Assembly (NCBI RefSeq): GCF_001675045.1 | Contig: NZ_LYPA01000029.1 | Coordinates: 1-64,000, forward strand | Length of the DNA stretch: 64,000 nucleotides | Reading direction: 5' to 3' | DNA from: Paenibacillus oryzae | Lineage (GTDB): Bacteria; Bacillota; Bacilli; Paenibacillales; Paenibacillaceae | Notes under the pieces: generated by a model | What the model was told of the DNA's origin: nothing | What the model saw: the letters and a program-made list of their open reading frames with translations, nothing else | Database searches by the model: none | Made by a program: the position numbers and the translations under genes | Shown: positions 61,701-64,000 of the stretch, one piece after another | Position numbering within the stretch: position 1 is the stretch's first letter | Layout: the number at the start of each line of letters is the position of its first letter

Positions 61701-64000
61701 CCGGTTGCTTATGCCGGCGGCTTTATCGGTCTGGGTAACGGAGTAAACATGCAAGGCGTAAGCACCGATATGCCCGTAACAGTGACCAGCGACAGCAAAG
61801 AGGATAGCGTTTATGCCGGCGGCTTTGCCGGAGCGTTTGGCGAAAGCAGCGCGGCTGGCACCGGCAGCCTCAAGGATGGATACGCCAAAGGAAAGGTTGA
61901 GGTGCAAGCCAAATCGGTTGTTATTGCAGGGGGCTTTGCGGCATCCATTAACCGCTACAATGTGGTGGATGCCTATGCATCAGGCAATGTTTCCATCACC
62001 GGCTTTGATACCCGGACAGGCGGTTTTGCGGGAGCGGTTGAGCGTCTGGCTGCGGTAAGCAACGTTTATGCCGGACAACAATCGCTCAAGGCGACGGGCG
62101 TTGCATCTGCAACGCGAGCTTATATTGGCGGCTTTGCCGGCTACAATGACGGCGCAATAAGCGGAGTATACGCCAACGCGGCGGATATCGCCCTGAGCGC
62201 GGCTGGAGCCAGCGCCTATAGAGGCTCCTTGCTTGGTTATCAATACCGCGAGGGCAGCATCTCGGATTCGCAATATGCTGCTTCTCTAACTCCTACCGGC
62301 CATGATTTGGGCTTGTCGAGCCAACTGGAGCAGAAGGATAGACTTGCCGAGCTTGCGCTGGATACATGGCAGCTGCGGATCGATGCAGGCTTCCTTCTGA
62401 ATAACGGCGAGAGCGAATATCTCGTCCAAACGCCTTATCAACTGTTTGCTACAGCTCTGATCGGCAGCGAGGATACCGCACTGGACTTTTACCGATTGTT
62501 CAATCGTGCGGCGACGGAAGCGCCAAATGCCGTCATCAAGCTGGGCGCGGACATCAATCTGACCAATATGCGCTGGAAGCCGTATGTCAATTTCCGCGGC
62601 GAGTTTGACGGAGCAAATTATGCAATCAGAGGCTTGAAGGTTGCGGCAAGCTCCGGCGCGCAAGGCTTTATAACAACGAACCACGGCTCTGTTGTCCGGC
62701 TTGTGCTGGATAACGCCTCCGTCTCCACAGGCTCTGCCGGCAATGACGCCGCCGGGCTAGTGGCAGGCATTAACAGCGCCTCCGGCATCATTGCCGACGT
62801 GCAGGTTAAAGGAGCAAGCTCCGGCGGCAATGCCGGAGGCATCGCCGGAATCAATGATGGAGCCATCGAAAAGGCGAATGTTCATGCCGAGGTCAAAGGA
62901 AGTCTTTTGGCGGGAGGCATTGCAGGCCGAAATAATGGCCAATTGCACCTCTCCTCGTCAAGCGGCACGGTTGCCGCTCCGACTGCCGGAGGCATTGCCG
63001 GCGAAAATGGCGATAACGGAGAATTAAATCAAGTGTTCTCATACGGACAGATAGCTGCAAGTGACCCTGCCAGCGCGAATGGCGGAGGCCTTGCTGGTTA
63101 TTCATCCGGCATAATTACACGCAGCTACTTCTCGGGCAGCGTTGAGGCAACAGGCTCCGGCTTTGCTAGAGCAGGCGGCATAGCGGGCCATGCGGCAGGC
63201 GGAGCCATCAGCGAAGTGTTTAATGCGGGAGACGTTCAAGCAAGCGACAATGGCATTATTGCTCGCGGTCGAACCTTCTTTGGCGGCATTGCTGGACAGA
63301 AGGAAGCTGAGGCATCCATCCAGGGCGGCTTGTATAACAAGCAGATGCTTAAAGCGGATACCGCCTACTACAATGAGGCTGGAGTCCGGGTTGCAGGCAA
63401 CGCAGATGGTCAAGCCCGCGGTCTTTCGGGACGCGCCTTGACGGGCAATGTGCTGCCTGAGGGGCTGCAAGCGGATTTCTGGCAAAGCAAAGCAGGCTTT
63501 TACCCGCAGCTTAAAGCCTTTGGCGGCAGCGCGCGCTCTTTAATCAGCGCGGCGGCATTAACGTTTGATGAACCCGCCAATGTATACAGTACAATTCAGA
63601 GCTTTACTCTGTCGTCTTCTTCAGACATCCCGTGGACAGCTGCCGGAGCGTCGCTGCGTACCTTCGGCACAACGATTACAGGTACGGCAACTACAGCTAC
63701 CGGAAGGATTAGCGCAACTGCAGCCTCGGCCTCAGAGCCGTCCAAAACGATTGTTATTCGCAAGACAGCGCCGATCTATGAGCAAACCGCGCTTCCTGCT
63801 GTTTTTGCCCAGGCAGAAGCTACGTTTAAAACGAGCCAGAGAGTGGATTTAACAACCGAGGAGCAAGGCGGGGTTATCTACTATACGTTGAATGGTACGA
63901 CGCCAGTTCCTGGCGCTTCATCCACCATGCTGTACAGCGGACCGCTAGAGCTGAGGACAACAACAACGGTAACGGCTATCGTCACAGCAGTGGACAAGGA
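55773..64000 (+). CDS. Giant GLUG-repeat exported protein, partial at window end
   Basis: An open frame of at least 2742 codons with no stop before the window ends. ATG after GAGGCGG. Signal peptide about 1-32 (RAALIAFLTVAIVGSWMLAAG). Three blocks each open with a leader of the type 'A-x-LAG-x-x-x-LVN ... I-x-LMNPVHI/ANIDLSAHEW-x-PIG-x-x-x-x-PFRGT' (about 55900, 60040, 62420) and continue with GLUG-type repeats (xGGIxG). I count about 35 GG-x-x-G units between 56170 and 59720 alone. The visible end has a chitobiase-C-like module (VIYYTLNGTTPVPG...). It is probably a right-handed beta-helix or filamentous adhesin; the anchoring end lies beyond the window. Confidence 0.8.
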   Translation, partial: MARNRKQALRAALIAFLTVAIVGSWMLAAGASGTKWSDYAETQWYDNFQLNDTYTIDSAAKLAGIAKLVNEGSVNGFSGKILKIAANIDLSAHEWVPIGTEEHPFRGTLYTPVGESYIITGLVIEDASAYAGLVGNAQDATIGGFSIGAGSRITLGSDSGTSALYVGSVVGRSGGNGTVYDLNSTVSISVYGNAQNLYVGGLAGFAEGTVSSSGYNGAINAEVQHVAAGGLVGYGGSSGLKIKRVTNTAAIAAESNAYSGSAIAGGIIGQSTGQLLMEEDSTPISNSGGITVISEGVSYAGGIVGKADSLVTFSGDTSNSGAIAIQSPLGELSAAGGLVGAITSELGNHPVNIHFAGSGNIVNNGGSNVYTGGIAGRLETSLVWQRDLQVGVDVFVSGASNVHTGGLIGFAGQQVQFLDSAHHTGSVTVERSSSSELNEAYTGGFIGFSDDRILLDSKAGGTYSSSGSISVTGDKGLYTGGIAGNRAFARTSGKANNVASTGNIDVSGSSLLYTGGYVGVVPADAADFGLYGLAYAGKVTVAAESSNNDEMVATGGIVGHYAKAEGDDALLADLSFSGQLYALGGGAFTYTGGIAGYVEKGDIQNASAGANAEEHALIESDGKLGGVAGFLNGSVDVAKVANATLVARTPNSDIGGVAAIASGTLAGARVGDPLGEDAASILIKVYLDNDGEDNLTAGGVVGRNEGSLVVKDSSIGGGSLLAEEGRSGYTLGGIVGAATAEAILGEPERPLEAKKLFIKGAASNSLLGGAVGRNGAVELYLTTEAVSIEAAGDELAAGGVIGLNEARNGVETTALKALRTSIEASGASIEAGGIAGRNTGRLVNAASTEGVITLTGASNSGGGIAGLNHGDIEDSSAVDLTLNGDVDGASLGGIAGVSRPLAADAPRPSITSSTVVSTETLLGTITQPNVRLGGIVGLSADTDIVDPVVKADNSDYVILTVKAPNSYAGGIVGESAGGSIKGAGNTTLPNVQQLFITTSTAAANARAGGIAGHADKTAIKGITGKSVNLNLAGSDTMAGGVAGHFQASDSAVISGIYMDMVSVKAVETAANSRLGGAIGLNDSRASDAGANPASASSTLQHTRIIGNLSNSNSPVVENRASNAIVGGLLGENRSLVANTSIIDKIVVSSRGNGSIVGGYAGVNRADGTLYYTYANANLSVQGQDVAVGGHTGLNEGQIMSSYVDIDVKSQASGTSSKAVPLGGLVGINKGLIDKSYAVSAVSSTGAYSVTGGLVGDQLAGTIRYSYAGKQVAASGASSFAGGFAGRIGGGEIKESYSAANVTSSGGALSGGFAGRYDNSSRALLYKTYYIKDDAVAINKDLPDFAAGEFNWLNAPGRLSTLLDETLRNRDAFPGLSGWDFNTIWRYGSLNAKYLYPELIRTANSGGGDGGTEVNASVNWYTRNIDALTFQITSEAELAGLASLVNGTVLGVERQDFAGRTIRLMNPVHIQSDDWISIGAGEATPFEGTFNGGGHLIDGLSVESGQDMSGLFGVIGEGATIEKVYLEPVSITGDGYAGSLAAINHGVITNVKVDIPDTFAIKGNIVGGFIGANTGTLEAVTLLFPQGASVEAVGRDAIAGAIVGDNSIDIKPELFSQLELLGTVRSSAQGAVLGGYIGQQAGDFSGFDITIDHSVAAEGQDSIAGGIIGRHLSGATENLNVLLGGGSIKAPADGTTAGAVTGVSASGNKLRNISLQGNPAAAPIIGGGILGGIVGQKTGMSGSQYDAEELSATGLLLTAPEEAASATMGGLFGKLVNGAANGLYAEGDIVPHASQGIVGGIAGEVRDSLLNNVESLVHISYEGVKGEAAIGGIAGVLAAADHDQAFDLEGSLPYYSGLYRGVAKGITLKAAGSGSSADIAIGGLIGKLDASVYFSEADADLSTAGALVAAMGGLAGESRGIIVQSESFGVLNAFTNTEQYTGGAVGYGEGGGIYYTYVTSGGKALKVQEPVTRLPQMPVAYAGGFIGLGNGVNMQGVSTDMPVTVTSDSKEDSVYAGGFAGAFGESSAAGTGSLKDGYAKGKVEVQAKSVVIAGGFAASINRYNVVDAYASGNVSITGFDTRTGGFAGAVERLAAVSNVYAGQQSLKATGVASATRAYIGGFAGYNDGAISGVYANAADIALSAAGASAYRGSLLGYQYREGSISDSQYAASLTPTGHDLGLSSQLEQKDRLAELALDTWQLRIDAGFLLNNGESEYLVQTPYQLFATALIGSEDTALDFYRLFNRAATEAPNAVIKLGADINLTNMRWKPYVNFRGEFDGANYAIRGLKVAASSGAQGFITTNHGSVVRLVLDNASVSTGSAGNDAAGLVAGINSASGIIADVQVKGASSGGNAGGIAGINDGAIEKANVHAEVKGSLLAGGIAGRNNGQLHLSSSSGTVAAPTAGGIAGENGDNGELNQVFSYGQIAASDPASANGGGLAGYSSGIITRSYFSGSVEATGSGFARAGGIAGHAAGGAISEVFNAGDVQASDNGIIARGRTFFGGIAGQKEAEASIQGGLYNKQMLKADTAYYNEAGVRVAGNADGQARGLSGRALTGNVLPEGLQADFWQSKAGFYPQLKAFGGSARSLISAAALTFDEPANVYSTIQSFTLSSSSDIPWTAAGASLRTFGTTITGTATTATGRISATAASASEPSKTIVIRKTAPIYEQTALPAVFAQAEATFKTSQRVDLTTEEQGGVIYYTLNGTTPVPGASSTMLYSGPLELRTTTTVTAIVTAVDK
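56140..63320 (+). repeat. GLUG-type repeat array
   Basis: Short, degenerate coding repeats (GGCGGCATAGCCGG-like at DNA level) spaced at about 30-45 codons, interrupted by two non-repeat leader segments near 59800-60300 and 62280-62640. Divergence is high enough that slippage is unlikely at most units. Confidence 0.75.

Noticed and set aside
56140-63320. Frameshift or collapsed repeat suspected in the GLUG gene because of its size
   Set aside because: I checked the reading frame at several points (near 58260, 62016 and 63996) and it stays the same from 55773 to the end with continuous GLUG sense.

Overview
The window looks like chromosomal DNA of a Gram-positive, S-layer-bearing Firmicute. 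A Paenibacillus-type organism fits best. The evidence is three very large exported proteins ending in triple SLH domains, AGGAGG-type ribosome binding sites, rho-independent terminators, an AgrC/LytTR two-component pair, and a closest remembered resemblance of many proteins to Paenibacillus. This placement is inference; no rRNA or other marker gene is present. I see no tRNA, rRNA, CRISPR array, intact insertion sequence or prophage.

Layout. 1-3440: a C-terminal remnant of an Rpn-type nuclease/transposase, uridine kinase (udk), malate:quinone oxidoreductase (mqo) and a divergent MazG-like pyrophosphohydrolase. 3500-6490: a LytTR response regulator, an AgrC-like sensor kinase and a CPBP-family membrane protease. 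6490-8920: a long structured leader and a 714-residue protein with a TerD-like C-terminus. 9066-15218: a 2050-residue exported protein with a choice-of-anchor-L-like head, nine ~89-residue repeats and SLH domains. 15283-20424: a coupled polysaccharide deacetylase/methyltransferase pair, SelO, two GNAT-like proteins, a 39-residue small protein and an alkyltransferase-like (ATL) protein. 20433-27489: a GntR/FCD regulator, an amino-acid ABC transporter and RocD, RocF and RocA, which together form an arginine-to-glutamate uptake and catabolism cassette. 27694-32247: an SLH-anchored fusion of an M28 aminopeptidase-like domain and an M14 carboxypeptidase-like domain. 32352-35104: a VOC protein, an XRE-cupin regulator, and a hydrolase plus extradiol-dioxygenase pair. 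35307-42370: a GGDEF-EAL protein overlapping a thiamine-diphosphate enzyme gene, a ~210-bp MITE-like inverted repeat, a membrane diguanylate cyclase and an unknown protein. 42613-64000: three giant exported proteins in one direction (1770 aa, 2571 aa and at least 2742 aa). The last is a GLUG-repeat protein that runs off the window.

Connections. About 17% of the coding capacity shown before position 42600 and nearly everything after it encodes giant surface proteins. Two of their transcription units, 33 kb apart, share a nearly identical 16-bp element (TTTAGAACATGTTYAG) at exactly the same distance from a -10 box, which points to one regulator for a dispersed cell-surface regulon. The surface peptidase fusion could feed amino acids to the arginine cassette. 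That cassette has FadR/FCD-type palindromes (TTGTnnACAA) in front of both its transport and catabolic halves, next to a gene for a regulator of that class. Two c-di-GMP enzymes lie just upstream of the giant exoprotein cluster, but a functional link is only suggested by proximity.
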